From positions 1 through 10,453 of the forward strand of contig JAUXIP010000042.1 in NCBI GenBank assembly GCA_030620935.1: a DNA stretch of 10,453 bases. The letters run 5' to 3'. Position numbers and translations under genes: made by a program. Position 1 is the stretch's first letter, and each line of letters starts with the position of its first letter. A model generated the notes under the pieces. That model saw nothing but the letters and a program-made list of their open reading frames with translations, was not told the DNA's origin and did not search any database. The DNA comes from Deltaproteobacteria bacterium (GTDB lineage Bacteria > Desulfobacterota_B > Binatia > UBA9968). Positions 1 through 7,637 of the stretch are shown here, piece by piece.

Positions 1-3000
1 ACGAGATTATGCCACCGAGGCATAGCTGCTCCAGATCAGCCGGATCATACTCGGCGATACGTGCGGGCAAGACGTGTTGTTCCCAGGCCGGCGCCGGAAG
101 CTCCAATCCTTGCAACTGGCCGATGACTTCCAGAATCCCTCGCTGCCCCTTGAGATGAGTTTTCGGCTCCGCGTGGTGCCAACAGAACAGGAACCTCAGA
201 AAATCCGCCGGGCTCACTGGTTCGATCTCTCGACGCAATTGACTCAAAGTTAAGCGGTGGATGCGCGCGAGTAGACCTCGTTCACACCATTCGACCTCCT
301 GTTCTGCGTCCTGATTCGGCGTAAACTCTCCTCTAAGGACCACTCCGTCAGCCTCCAGGGCCAAGAGTCCGCATCTAACTTTCTCTACCGACAACCCCAG
401 TATCGCAGCAAGCTCATGAGCCCTAATCGGCCCCACCACTTCCATCCAACCCCGAAGGGCCTTGCTCACCGCCTCTTCGTCTGGAAGTAAAGGGGCCTTT
501 GCGCCAAGCGGTGTGACAATCTCCGGATCGACACGCACACCGGGGAATCCGGCCCGAATCCACTCCAGCCGTTCAGTAGCGATATAGACCTCCTGCTCCC
601 CGCCTTCGGCTTCACTGTAAAACCGTCCTACCGTCGCCCGCCCTGAGCGGATCAAGGAGTTCACCAAAGGCAACCAGTCCTTTGCTTTTGCCAATGGAAG
701 CACGCAGATGCTCAAAAGAAAATCGTGCAACTCGTCGGCATTGCGTATCTCCGGCCATACCTGTGTACACACCTCCCGGATCGCCTCTTGGCTGAGTGCC
801 CCGATGGTTTGCCCGAGATCCGGATTGGTCCGCCTGAGGGCAACGGCACGAGCCCTCCGCTCCTCCAGGGGAGCATCATCGAGAAAGGCATAAGGGTTGG
901 CATTCAAAATCTGATGGGCCATGGGCGAGGGCGCCGGAGTCCCCACTGCTACCGTTTTCACCTCTCCCCTTTCAATCCGCTCGATGATCTCCTTTAAACC
1001 CTCTAAATCCATTGCTTCGTGGAGGCAGTCGTGAATGGTCTCGTTGACCAACGGATGATCCGGCAGCTCGATCGGTCCGGAACGGTTATCCTGGCACATG
1101 ACCTGTGCGGGAAAGACAGCGGCAAGCAATTCTTCGCCGCGGATCCGCTGCAAAGCTACCGGGACTTTTTTTCCACCGCTGTAGCGCTGCAAAGCAAGGG
1201 AACGTGCCGCGTTCCAGCGCCATCGGTTGGTAAACATCGGCGAGGCAAGCACGGCCTGGATGAGATTCTTTTCCAGCGTCGGAAGGCGTAGCCAGGAAAA
1301 AACTTCATCAAGGGGAAAAGAGTGCCGTTCTCCTAAAGAGAGAACAATCCCGTCGTCCGTCGCCGCTGCTTGGATTTCATAATCGAAGGTCACACAGAAG
1401 CACTTCCGAAGCGCCAAACCCCAGGCACGGTTAATCCTTCCGCCGAAAGGCGCATGGAGCACGAGTTGCATCCCGCCGGCCTCATCAAAGAAACGCTCCG
1501 CAACCACGCACTCCGTAGTCGGCATGCAGCTAAGGAGCGCATGCGTTTCCTTTATGTAAGTCACCATTTGTCTCGCCGCTTCTTCAGGGAGATTTGCTTC
1601 TTCCATAAGCCATTGCACAGCCGCAGTCGAATCGTCCTGACGAACGGCAATCTCGTGCCGCAACTCAGAGACGGCAGCCGAGAATTCAGCCGTTCGCGCG
1701 GGCGCTTCTCCCAACCAAAAAGGAATGCTCGGCGGCAAACCTTGGGCGTCTTCAACCCACACTTTCCCAGAGCCGACCCGCCGGATGCGCCACGACCTAT
1801 TCCCGAGGAGAAAGATATCGCCGGCCAGACTTTCGATGGCAAAGTCCTCGTTGACCTTCCCGACAAAAGTCTCATCGGGAAATTCGATGACGTCATAGTC
1901 CGCGGTATCCGGTATCGCGCCACCGTTGGTGATTGCGCTTAAGCGCGCACCGCGTCGAGCCCGAAGGCAACCATGGACGCGATCGCGGTGGATATAAGCG
2001 CTTCGGCGTCCTGTGCGACTGCTGATACCTTCCGAGAGCATCTCAAGGACCTGCTCGAACTCTCGTTGTTCGAGGTTCCGATAAGGATAAGCTTTTTTAA
2101 TAAGGCTGAAGAGCTCTTCTTCTCCGATGCCTGCGTTTTCCGCCTCCCGGATGTCATTGCCTCCAGGGGCAGGCGCGGTAAGGCTGGCCACGATGGCCAC
2201 CATCTGCTGCGCCATGATATCGAGAGCCTTTTCCGGGATGGTCAAACGGTCCAACTGGCCGCTTCGAACCGCCCGAATCCCTGCCGCACACTCGATGAGA
2301 TCGTCCCGCGTCAAAGGATACAGAATCCCCTTAGGGACAGCCCCCAGCGCATGGCCGGAACGGCCCACGCGCTGGAACAGCGTCGCCAGAGTACGGGGAG
2401 AAGCAATGTGGCAAACCAGATCGACTTGTCCGATGTCGATACCTAGCTCCAGGGAAGCGGTCGCTACGACCACGGGAAGCTCGCCGGATTTTAATTTCCC
2501 TTCGACCTCCAACCGGCTCTTGCGCGAGAGACTTCCGTGATGGGCGCCGACTTGACCCTCTCCTAACCGAACCGTAAGCTGATGCGCGACGCGCTCTACC
2601 AGCCTGCGGCTATTAACAAAAACCAGTGTCGTTCGGTGCGTTCTCACATGCGCGGTGATGCGGTCGTAAATATCCGACCACACCGCTTGAGTTGCGATGG
2701 GACCTATCTCTTGTTCCGGTATCTCTATAGAGAGATCCAGATGGCGATGGTGGCCCATATCGACGATGGCACAATCCGGCTTTCCATCCGCGCCGATACG
2801 TTCGACCCCGACGAGAAGGCGGGCAACTTCTTCAATCGGCTGCTGGGTCGCGCTCAAGCCGATACGCTGGAGGGGGTGGCCGGTCAAGGTATCGAGCCGT
2901 TCCAACGAAAGCGCCAGATGGGAGCCTCGTTTGCTGCCGGCCACGGCATGGATTTCATCCACGATAACGGTCTCCGCCTGCCGGAGAATCTGCCGGCTGC

Positions 3001-3454
3001 GCCCGGCGGTCAGAAGGATATAAAGGGATTCAGGAGTCGTGATTAGGATATGCGGCGGGTTTCGCAGCATCCATTGTCGTTCTTTTGCCGGGGTATCGCC
3101 GGATCTTACCGCTATTCTGATATCCGGCAGCTCTAGTTTCTCCGCTCCGGCCAGCGCGAGAATCCCCGCCAACGGTACCTTGAGGTTTTTCTCGATGTCG
3201 TTTCCCAAGGCTTTGAGTGGGGAGATATAGATGACATGCGTTCTATCTTCAAGCCGTCTTTCTACGGCTTGGCGAAACAGCTTGTCGATCGACCAAAGAA
3301 ATGCCGCCAAGGTTTTTCCCGAGCCGGTAGGCGCAGCGATGAGGGTATTCTTTCCTTCGGAGATATACCTCCACCCGATCTCCTGGGGAGCGGTCGGTTG
3401 AGAAAAGCGCTCCGAGAACCAGCGCCATACCAAGGGGTGAAATAAGTTATCCAC
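1..3454 (-). CDS. lhr: Lhr-family ATP-dependent DNA helicase (3' end beyond window)
   Basis: This is a superfamily 2 helicase that unwinds DNA or RNA:DNA duplexes using ATP. Lhr proteins are linked to DNA repair and act in the cytoplasm. I translated all 1151 codons in the window and found no stop or frameshift. Visible motifs are Walker A PTGSGKT (residues 42-48), TTPESL (about 139-144), DEIH (166-169), SAT (201-203), a TLVFVNSRR strand (about 276-284) and QRVGRSGH (361-368). The segment HAPFGGRINRAWGLAL near 665 fits the DEAD-associated domain. From about residue 870 the chain continues into the winged-helix C-terminal extension typical of long Lhr proteins (LLARIHRLTL, then PARIAEYDPADLEQLCL). 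The full protein is probably about 1450-1500 residues. I chose the GTG at 3454 because family members start a few residues before the LFHP segment. No Shine-Dalgarno is visible and no ATG is available nearby. It is divergent from the Rieske gene. Confidence 0.93.
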   Translation of the reverse strand, partial: MDNLFHPLVWRWFSERFSQPTAPQEIGWRYISEGKNTLIAAPTGSGKTLAAFLWSIDKLFRQAVERRLEDRTHVIYISPLKALGNDIEKNLKVPLAGILALAGAEKLELPDIRIAVRSGDTPAKERQWMLRNPPHILITTPESLYILLTAGRSRQILRQAETVIVDEIHAVAGSKRGSHLALSLERLDTLTGHPLQRIGLSATQQPIEEVARLLVGVERIGADGKPDCAIVDMGHHRHLDLSIEIPEQEIGPIATQAVWSDIYDRITAHVRTHRTTLVFVNSRRLVERVAHQLTVRLGEGQVGAHHGSLSRKSRLEVEGKLKSGELPVVVATASLELGIDIGQVDLVCHIASPRTLATLFQRVGRSGHALGAVPKGILYPLTRDDLIECAAGIRAVRSGQLDRLTIPEKALDIMAQQMVAIVASLTAPAPGGNDIREAENAGIGEEELFSLIKKAYPYRNLEQREFEQVLEMLSEGISSRTGRRSAYIHRDRVHGCLRARRGARLSAITNGGAIPDTADYDVIEFPDETFVGKVNEDFAIESLAGDIFLLGNRSWRIRRVGSGKVWVEDAQGLPPSIPFWLGEAPARTAEFSAAVSELRHEIAVRQDDSTAAVQWLMEEANLPEEAARQMVTYIKETHALLSCMPTTECVVAERFFDEAGGMQLVLHAPFGGRINRAWGLALRKCFCVTFDYEIQAAATDDGIVLSLGERHSFPLDEVFSWLRLPTLEKNLIQAVLASPMFTNRWRWNAARSLALQRYSGGKKVPVALQRIRGEELLAAVFPAQVMCQDNRSGPIELPDHPLVNETIHDCLHEAMDLEGLKEIIERIERGEVKTVAVGTPAPSPMAHQILNANPYAFLDDAPLEERRARAVALRRTNPDLGQTIGALSQEAIREVCTQVWPEIRNADELHDFLLSICVLPLAKAKDWLPLVNSLIRSGRATVGRFYSEAEGGEQEVYIATERLEWIRAGFPGVRVDPEIVTPLGAKAPLLPDEEAVSKALRGWMEVVGPIRAHELAAILGLSVEKVRCGLLALEADGVVLRGEFTPNQDAEQEVEWCERGLLARIHRLTLSQLRREIEPVSPADFLRFLFCWHHAEPKTHLKGQRGILEVIGQLQGLELPAPAWEQHVLPARIAEYDPADLEQLCLGGIIS

Positions 3455-3482
3455 GGCTGTTGTATCGTAAGATACCCTGTTG

Positions 3483-3512
3483 ATTATATTTTGTCCAAGA
3501 GAAGATTGTCGG
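3483..3512 (-). promoter_or_regulatory. Predicted promoter of the Lhr helicase gene
   Basis: On the minus strand there is a perfect -10 hexamer TATAAT (3488-3483), 18 nt downstream of CCGACA (3512-3507), a 4/6 match to TTGACA. The expected transcript start near 3476 gives a leader of about 22 nt before the GTG. Most of that leader is a 5-bp hairpin (GTATC/GATAC, 3475-3462). No Shine-Dalgarno lies between. Confidence 0.45.
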
Positions 3513-3618
3513 TCAGACTCAAGTAGTCTCGCAAGGGCTCCTAGTTTCACTTCCGGTTAACGCCACTTGCGGCTTCGCAGCCAGTGACATCCGAAAAAAA
3601 CTCATCGACATTAGGTCC

Positions 3619-3648
3619 TTGACGAGTTGTTTCGCAACCGACTAGGAT
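3619..3648 (+). promoter_or_regulatory. Predicted promoter of the Rieske oxygenase gene
   Basis: TTGACG (3619-3624, 5/6 to consensus) is followed after 18 nt by TAGGAT (3643-3648, 4/6). The predicted start near 3655 leaves a leader of about 25 nt carrying AGGAG (3668-3672), 7 nt before the ATG at 3680. The 225-bp gap thus holds back-to-back promoters for the helicase and the oxygenase. Confidence 0.4.
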
Positions 3649-3679
3649 ACGCTTATTTGTTCCGTCCAGGAGACGGCGT

Positions 3680-4795
3680 ATGCTCAGCAGAGAAGAAAAC
3701 GAGATGTTGGTCCGAGTAGGGGCGGGAACGCCCGCGGGCGAGATGCTTAGACGATATTGGTGGCCGGTCGCTTTTTCGCAGGAAGTCAAGGCGAAGGATC
3801 GACCTCGCCGGATTCAGCTTCTCTGTGAGGATCTCGTTCTCTATCGCGACGGAACCGGAACGCTAGGACTGCTCGATGTCCGCTGCGCCCACCGTGGCGC
3901 TTCCTTGGAATTCGGACGGGTGGAGGATACGGGACTTCGCTGCTGCTACCACGGATGGCTTTACAATCACGACGGCAGATGTCTGGAGCAGCCGGCCGAG
4001 CCTGAGGGGAGTATGTTTATCGATCGAGTCCGGCAACCGGCCTACAAGGCCGAGGAACTCGGCGGCCTGATCTTCGCTTACCTCGGACCCGAGCCTGCGC
4101 CCTTACTTCCACGCTATGACCTGCTCGTCCGCGAAGACGGCAGGAAAGTCCTCGGCGCCGGCGAGGAGTACTGCAACTGGCTGCAGCGATCCGAAAACTC
4201 AGTCGACCAGTCTCACCTCGGCTCGCTGCACGCGAGCGTTTATCCGCAGTTGGCCTTGAAAAGACCGACCTTAGATTGGCAAAGGACCTGGTACGGCATT
4301 AGAATCAAGAGCGAATTCCCCGGCATCAGCGCCCCGAAAATCTCCCATTGGCTCTGTCCCTCCAACACGCGGCACACCACCGCGCGCAAGGGAGAAAAGC
4401 CCGATCAGGCCCTGCGCCTCCGCGTCCCGACCAACGACACAAAAACCACGACATTTTGGATTAGATTCTACCCGCAGGACCCGCCGGGCATTGAGATCAA
4501 GGGAATGGCACAAAGAGAACCGGGTATTTATAAGAGGGTCGATGATGGCTGGTGGGGCATCGACTCACACGAGCAGGACCGAGTGGCCCAGGAGAGCCAA
4601 GGACCGATCTACGATCGCAGCCGGGAACATCTCGGCTCATCCGATCGCGGCATCATCCTCGCCCGCGAGATTATTCGAGAGAGTATTGAAGGCGTAAAAC
4701 AGGGAAAAGATCCCGTGGGCGTGATCCGAGATCCCTCTCAAAACGAGATCGTCACTTTCGACGCCAGCATGGGGGAGGTAAGCGAACTCGGCTAA
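3680..4795 (+). CDS. Rieske 2Fe-2S aromatic ring-hydroxylating oxygenase, alpha subunit
   Basis: This is a 371-residue oxygenase component of the phthalate-dioxygenase/LigXa-like branch of Rieske non-haem iron enzymes, which hydroxylate or demethylate aromatic substrates using electrons from a reductase. The Rieske cluster ligands are C69-x-H71 and C88-x2-H91, followed by GW. The mononuclear iron site is N173-x2-D176-x2-H179-x4-H184: H179 and H184 are the likely iron ligands, and D176 is the usual bridging residue between centres. The segment around QD (299-300) followed by QESQGP and DRS fits the C-terminal region supplying the third ligand; I take D300 as the candidate. The length is normal for a single-subunit oxygenase. 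The start is fixed by AGGAG 7 nt upstream. No ferredoxin or reductase gene lies nearby, so the electron donor must be encoded elsewhere. The substrate cannot be told from the sequence. Confidence 0.9.
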   Translation: MLSREENEMLVRVGAGTPAGEMLRRYWWPVAFSQEVKAKDRPRRIQLLCEDLVLYRDGTGTLGLLDVRCAHRGASLEFGRVEDTGLRCCYHGWLYNHDGRCLEQPAEPEGSMFIDRVRQPAYKAEELGGLIFAYLGPEPAPLLPRYDLLVREDGRKVLGAGEEYCNWLQRSENSVDQSHLGSLHASVYPQLALKRPTLDWQRTWYGIRIKSEFPGISAPKISHWLCPSNTRHTTARKGEKPDQALRLRVPTNDTKTTTFWIRFYPQDPPGIEIKGMAQREPGIYKRVDDGWWGIDSHEQDRVAQESQGPIYDRSREHLGSSDRGIILAREIIRESIEGVKQGKDPVGVIRDPSQNEIVTFDASMGEVSELG

Positions 4796-4804
4796 CAGAC
4801 TTTC

Positions 4805-4870
4805 TGTCCGCAAATTAATACCATGTGTCCGGTCCTTGCTGGACAGCCATGCCCCATCTGAAGGCGGACA
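4805..4870 (+). other. Nested inverted repeats after the oxygenase gene
   Basis: Ten bases after the stop codon, TGTCCGC (4805-4811) is mirrored by GCGGACA (4864-4870). Inside lies a second hairpin: TGTCC (4826-4830) pairs with GGACA (4841-4845), extended by CATG on both sides with a 2-nt bulge. There is no T-run after the inner hairpin, so this is not a classical terminator. It could be a folded 3' end or chance. It also lies just beyond the 3' end of the opposing small membrane gene. Confidence 0.25.
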
Positions 4871-4889
4871 ATTTTCCTTGCCACTTTCA

Positions 4890-5033
4890 TCAAAAGTCCT
4901 GAATAGAGCCCTGAATGGGTTTTCGACGTATCTTTTTCTTGGTCACGGAACGAAACCTTACTATCCCGGTTACGGCTAGAACCGCGACCAAAAACAGACC
5001 TATGACAGTCGTAACATCTAGAACTTGATCCAT
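4890..5033 (-). CDS. Small single-span membrane protein, 47 residues, unknown function
   Basis: This short gene reads MDQVLDVTTV, then a hydrophobic run IGLFLVAVLAVTGIV (about residues 11-25), then a strongly basic tail (RFRSVTKKKIRRKP). That layout predicts one inner-membrane helix with the C-terminus in the cytoplasm by the positive-inside rule. The case for a real gene is the near-perfect Shine-Dalgarno AAGGAGG (5046-5040), 6 nt before the ATG, and a promoter-like pair further upstream. It is convergent with the Rieske oxygenase, 94 bp from its stop. I do not recognise a family. Single-span proteins this short often act as small regulators or accessory subunits of membrane complexes, but nothing here says which. 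A longer overlapping minus-strand frame (4792-5067) exists; it lacks this arrangement of ribosome site and helix and I take it as a shadow. Confidence 0.65.
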   Translation of the reverse strand: MDQVLDVTTVIGLFLVAVLAVTGIVRFRSVTKKKIRRKPIQGSIQDF

Positions 5034-5116
5034 TGCGATCCTCCTTCGAGCACCGACTTAACTGCAAGAGCGATGCCAGCCGATTAATGCTAAGAAGATC
5101 AGGTAGTTAGCTCGCT

Positions 5117-5147
5117 TCTATAGCGGGAAATAGCGTGACATGTCACG
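5117..5147 (-). promoter_or_regulatory. Promoter with overlapping 14-bp palindrome upstream of small membrane gene
   Basis: On the minus strand GTGACA (5146-5141, 5/6 to -35) and TATAGA (5122-5117, 4/6 to -10) are 18 nt apart. The -35 lies inside the perfect palindrome CGTGACATGTCACG (5134-5147), which has the form of a dimeric-regulator operator. The predicted start is near 5110, giving a leader of about 77 nt. About 20 bp away on the plus strand is a tandem TTGACATTGACA (5163-5174), which has no gene to serve. Confidence 0.4.
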
Positions 5148-5247
5148 GTGCCAATGCCAGAATTGACATTGACACTCTAGGGCGGAGAGCCTCGCGGCGG
5201 TCTAAGTGAGATGAGCTAAGAGCAGACTCGACTCTTGCCTTTCATTA

Positions 5248-5889
5248 TCAATGGCTCTTTTTACTCTCGATCAGGTTTTTCTCGTCGAGCGCTTTGACGA
5301 CCACGGCGACGTAGCTCTTGATTGCCGCGCTCACGTCATCGGGCTCGCTGCTTTTCAGCGTGCCGGTCCACACCACCTGATTCTTGGTTACGTCGTACAG
5401 CGTGGTCTCGGAGGTGTACTCATTCGACTCGCGGGGCATCGGCCCGCCGAAGGGCACGCCCCATGAGGCGCCGAAATTGCCGCCGAAGACTCCGAAGACG
5501 CTCGCGAACGGATAAAAGCCGGGCTCGTCGTACTCCGTCTTCTGTTCCACGTCTACCCCACGCACCAGGATCGCGGCGTCGGCGCCGGCCTTTTGCGCCG
5601 CCTGCTTCAGCGCGGCTTCGTCGATATTGCGGTCATCAGAAAAGTACCGGTAGCTCGGTAGCGCCTCGACGCCGACCGCCCCGAGTTGGGTGACGAACTC
5701 GTCTTCCAGGTTGCGGCGAATGCTGGCCGGCTCGCCGCTGCCGCCCACCATGATTTTCTTGAACGCGGGCGATGTGTAGCCGGGATTGCTCCATTCGTTC
5801 ACCAGCGGCGTCATCGTCGAGCAGCCGGGGAGAGCGAGAGCTGCGGTCAGAACGGATACGGCGAGGACGCGCGATGGTAAAAAGTGCAT
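5248..5889 (-). CDS. Predicted lipoprotein of unknown function (DUF4136-like layout)
   Basis: This is a 213-residue exported protein. The N-terminus has a short basic region, a hydrophobic core (VLAVSVLTAALAL) and a lipobox LPGC with the lipidated cysteine at residue 23. It should therefore be processed by signal peptidase II and anchored to a membrane; Pro at -2 is less usual. The mature part has a DEFVTQLGAVGVEALPSY-type alpha/beta segment (about 63-80), an Ala/Lys helix, a strand AAILVRGVDV (105-114), a Gly/Phe-rich loop (124-150) and a closing TLYDVTKNQVVWTGTL strand pair (163-178). This resembles the DUF4136 group of outer-membrane-associated lipoproteins, but I am unsure of the family. 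The frame is open to 5925; I chose the ATG at 5889 because GGGAG lies 7 nt upstream and the signal peptide starts cleanly there. It appears monocistronic. Confidence 0.8.
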   Translation of the reverse strand: MHFLPSRVLAVSVLTAALALPGCSTMTPLVNEWSNPGYTSPAFKKIMVGGSGEPASIRRNLEDEFVTQLGAVGVEALPSYRYFSDDRNIDEAALKQAAQKAGADAAILVRGVDVEQKTEYDEPGFYPFASVFGVFGGNFGASWGVPFGGPMPRESNEYTSETTLYDVTKNQVVWTGTLKSSEPDDVSAAIKSYVAVVVKALDEKNLIESKKSH

Positions 5890-5967
5890 GGGGTTTCTCC
5901 CTCTTCGAGCGGGCCGTGCTGCCATCGGGACGGCGCAGCGCCGTTTTCACGGCAACCTCGAATCGAA

Positions 5968-5987
5968 ATTATAACACCCGAATCGGG
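5968..5987 (-). promoter_or_regulatory. Extended -10 promoter with inverted repeat, lipoprotein gene
   Basis: The minus strand reads TGTTATAAT (5976-5968), a consensus -10 with the extended TGn element. The -35 position holds only TTCGAA (5996-5991), so the extended -10 probably carries recognition. Directly upstream is the inverted repeat CCCGA-A-TCGGG (5977-5987), placed where a repressor would block polymerase. The predicted start is near 5961, with a leader of about 72 nt. Confidence 0.5.
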
Positions 5988-6009
5988 CTTTTCGAAGGAC
6001 CCCCCGGCT

Positions 6010-6145
6010 AGCTCAATTTGACCCCGCACCTGCCCCTTTGAGGAAAGGATTGCAGATCAGACTTTGTAATCATAGCGGGAGGCATTTAACCGCAACCGCT
6101 ATTACTAAGAATTGAAATGTACTGTCCCCGGAATTCCCTCCTTGG
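6010..6145. mobile_element. Possible REP/RAYT-type non-autonomous element or scar
   Basis: This gene-free stretch has a C-rich motif at one side (TTTGACCCCGCACCTGCCCC, 6017-6036) and another at the other side (TGTACTGTCCCCGGAATTCC, 6118-6137). Both resemble sequences I associate with the flanks of REP-associated tyrosine transposase genes. Between them is a hairpin: ATAGCGG (6072-6078) pairs with CCGCTAT (6096-6102), 17-nt loop, extended by GTA/TAC across a 3-nt bulge. The layout suggests a transposase-less element or excision scar. The likeness is from memory only. Confidence 0.35.
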
Positions 6146-6159
6146 TTACTCCCCTAGGC

Positions 6160-6189
6160 TTGAAGAAACCATCGCTTTGAAGTTATAAA
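6160..6189 (+). promoter_or_regulatory. Predicted promoter of the MFS exporter gene
   Basis: TTGAAG (6160-6165, 4/6) and TATAAA (6184-6189, 5/6) are 18 nt apart. The start near 6196 gives a leader of about 110 nt. GGAGG (6191-6195) falls at the predicted start. The leader contains the hairpin CCGGC-TC-GCCGG (6261-6272), about 30 nt before the ATG. The rest of 6146-6305 shows nothing else that I can name. Confidence 0.35.
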
Positions 6190-6305
6190 CGGAGGTCGTG
6201 GCAACGGGTCGTACGATCAGCCAGCTGGACCCCCCTCAAATACCCAAAGGATTTTTACAGCCGGCTCGCCGGATCTAAACCCCGAACAATCGGAAGAGAA
6301 CGATC

Positions 6306-7583
6306 ATGGCCGAACAAACTTCGGGCGCCGAAGCGTCCTCAAGACGATCATCGAAATTCGCGATCTTCCACAATCGCAGCTTTCGCTACTACTGGGCAGG
6401 GACGATTTTCTCCAACGTCGGCGAGCACATTGAGAATGTCATTCGTAACTGGCTGATCTGGGAACTCACTCACTCAGTCTTCTGGCTGATGGCGATGGTT
6501 TTCATGCACTGGGTGCCGTTCGCCATCCTTTCGATACCCGCCGGAAGCATCGCGGACCGAGTCGACCGGCAACGCCTGATCATCTGGACGGAGGTCGGCC
6601 AGTGCACCGCGGCCTTGGGCATGTTCTATACGACCTATCTGGGCGTAATGGACCAGTATTGGATGTCCGGCTGGCTCATCCTCCACAGCATATCGGGCGC
6701 TCTAAGCAACCCGTGCCGCCAGCTTTTTCTCCACGACATGGTGGGACAAGAACATCTTTTATCCGGGGTCGCACTGACTTCCTCGCTTCGGTTTGCCACC
6801 CAATCGGTCGGCAAACCGATCGGCGGTCTTATTTTGCTGACGCTCGGCGCGAAGATTGGTTTTTTTGCCAATGCGGTTGCTTATCTTCCCCTCCTGCTCG
6901 CGATGCTGACCGTCATTCGCGTCTCCCAGAAACAAGCCGCGCGGCAACGTCGTGCCTTTGAAGAGTTCAAACACGGGCTGAGGTATATGCAAAGGGAGAA
7001 GTCCATTATCGCAACTATCTGCGTCGCCATCGCGCCGAGCGTATTCGTCGGTAACGGCTTCGATCCGTTCTTGGTCGTCTATGCCGATACCGTTTTCGGA
7101 ATGGGCGCGAAAGGTTACACGTACTTTATTACCGCCGTGGGCGTCGGCGCGCTGGCCGGCGTGGCGGCGCTGGGTTACCTCGGGAACGTCCGGTGGAAGG
7201 GCAAAATGCTTTTTGTCGGCATATTCGGGTTTTGTTTCAGCATGGTCGGTTTCGCCTTGTCCCGATCCTTCGTCCCTTCTTTGGTCTTTTTGTTTCTCTA
7301 CGGCTTGTTCCAGGTCATTCACAATACCTCGGCGACCGCCATGCTCCTCGAAAACGTCCCTTCGGAGATGCGCGGAAGAGTCATGGGGATATTTAATTTC
7401 GGCCGTCTCGGGCTCCGGGTCGTCAACGGACCTTTTTTCGCCGTGCTCAACAAACTCGCTCTTTTAGCCACGGCAGGCGCCTTTGCATCCAACGCGATAA
7501 CGCTCACCGCAGCCGCCGCAACCGTGGCTTTGCTGACGATCGGCCTCGCGATTTTCGCCCCGAATGTAAGCAAACAAGAGTAA
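6306..7583 (+). CDS. Major facilitator superfamily transporter (MFS_3/EntS-like)
   Basis: This 425-residue integral membrane protein should export a small molecule, driven by the proton gradient. About ten to twelve hydrophobic segments are visible, split by a basic cytoplasmic loop (SQKQAARQRRAFEEFKHGLRY, about 207-227) between the two halves. The MFS motif A is clear after helix 2: G80-SIAD-R85-VDRQR90. A matching motif in the C-terminal half is RGRVMGIFNF (about 358-367). The short N-terminal stretch KFAIFHNRSFRYYWAG is typical of the MFS_3 group, which includes enterobactin exporter EntS and many macrolide or unknown-substrate exporters. GGAAG (6292-6296) precedes the ATG by 9 nt. No regulator or biosynthetic partner is adjacent, so the substrate is unknown. 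It converges on the toxin-antitoxin operon, and the 54-bp gap between them has no evident terminator. Confidence 0.9.
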   Translation: MAEQTSGAEASSRRSSKFAIFHNRSFRYYWAGTIFSNVGEHIENVIRNWLIWELTHSVFWLMAMVFMHWVPFAILSIPAGSIADRVDRQRLIIWTEVGQCTAALGMFYTTYLGVMDQYWMSGWLILHSISGALSNPCRQLFLHDMVGQEHLLSGVALTSSLRFATQSVGKPIGGLILLTLGAKIGFFANAVAYLPLLLAMLTVIRVSQKQAARQRRAFEEFKHGLRYMQREKSIIATICVAIAPSVFVGNGFDPFLVVYADTVFGMGAKGYTYFITAVGVGALAGVAALGYLGNVRWKGKMLFVGIFGFCFSMVGFALSRSFVPSLVFLFLYGLFQVIHNTSATAMLLENVPSEMRGRVMGIFNFGRLGLRVVNGPFFAVLNKLALLATAGAFASNAITLTAAAATVALLTIGLAIFAPNVSKQE

Positions 7584-7637
7584 CCAAGACCCAACCCCTT
7601 AGCCGGACTGTATTATGCCCCCCGAAATTTGCCCCAC

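Noticed and set aside
1370..1942. 190-codon plus-strand open frame, and other plus-strand frames between 700 and 3450
   Set aside because: They lie antisense within the continuous lhr helicase frame, which carries all helicase motifs without a break. They have no ribosome sites or recognisable domains.
3547..3789. 80-codon minus-strand frame across the lhr/oxygenase gap
   Set aside because: It overlaps the start of the Rieske gene and both predicted promoters, and has no ribosome site.
4841..4851. GGACAGCCATG also present at 8616-8626
   Set aside because: Several shared 11-mers are expected by chance in a 10-kb window, and the surrounding sequences do not align.
4792..5067. 91-codon minus-strand frame
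   Set aside because: It overlaps the 47-residue membrane-protein gene in another frame, lacks a ribosome site, and has no hydrophobic or domain pattern.
7584..7637. Terminator between the converging exporter and antitoxin genes
   Set aside because: No GC-rich hairpin followed by a T-run is visible in the 54 bp on either strand.
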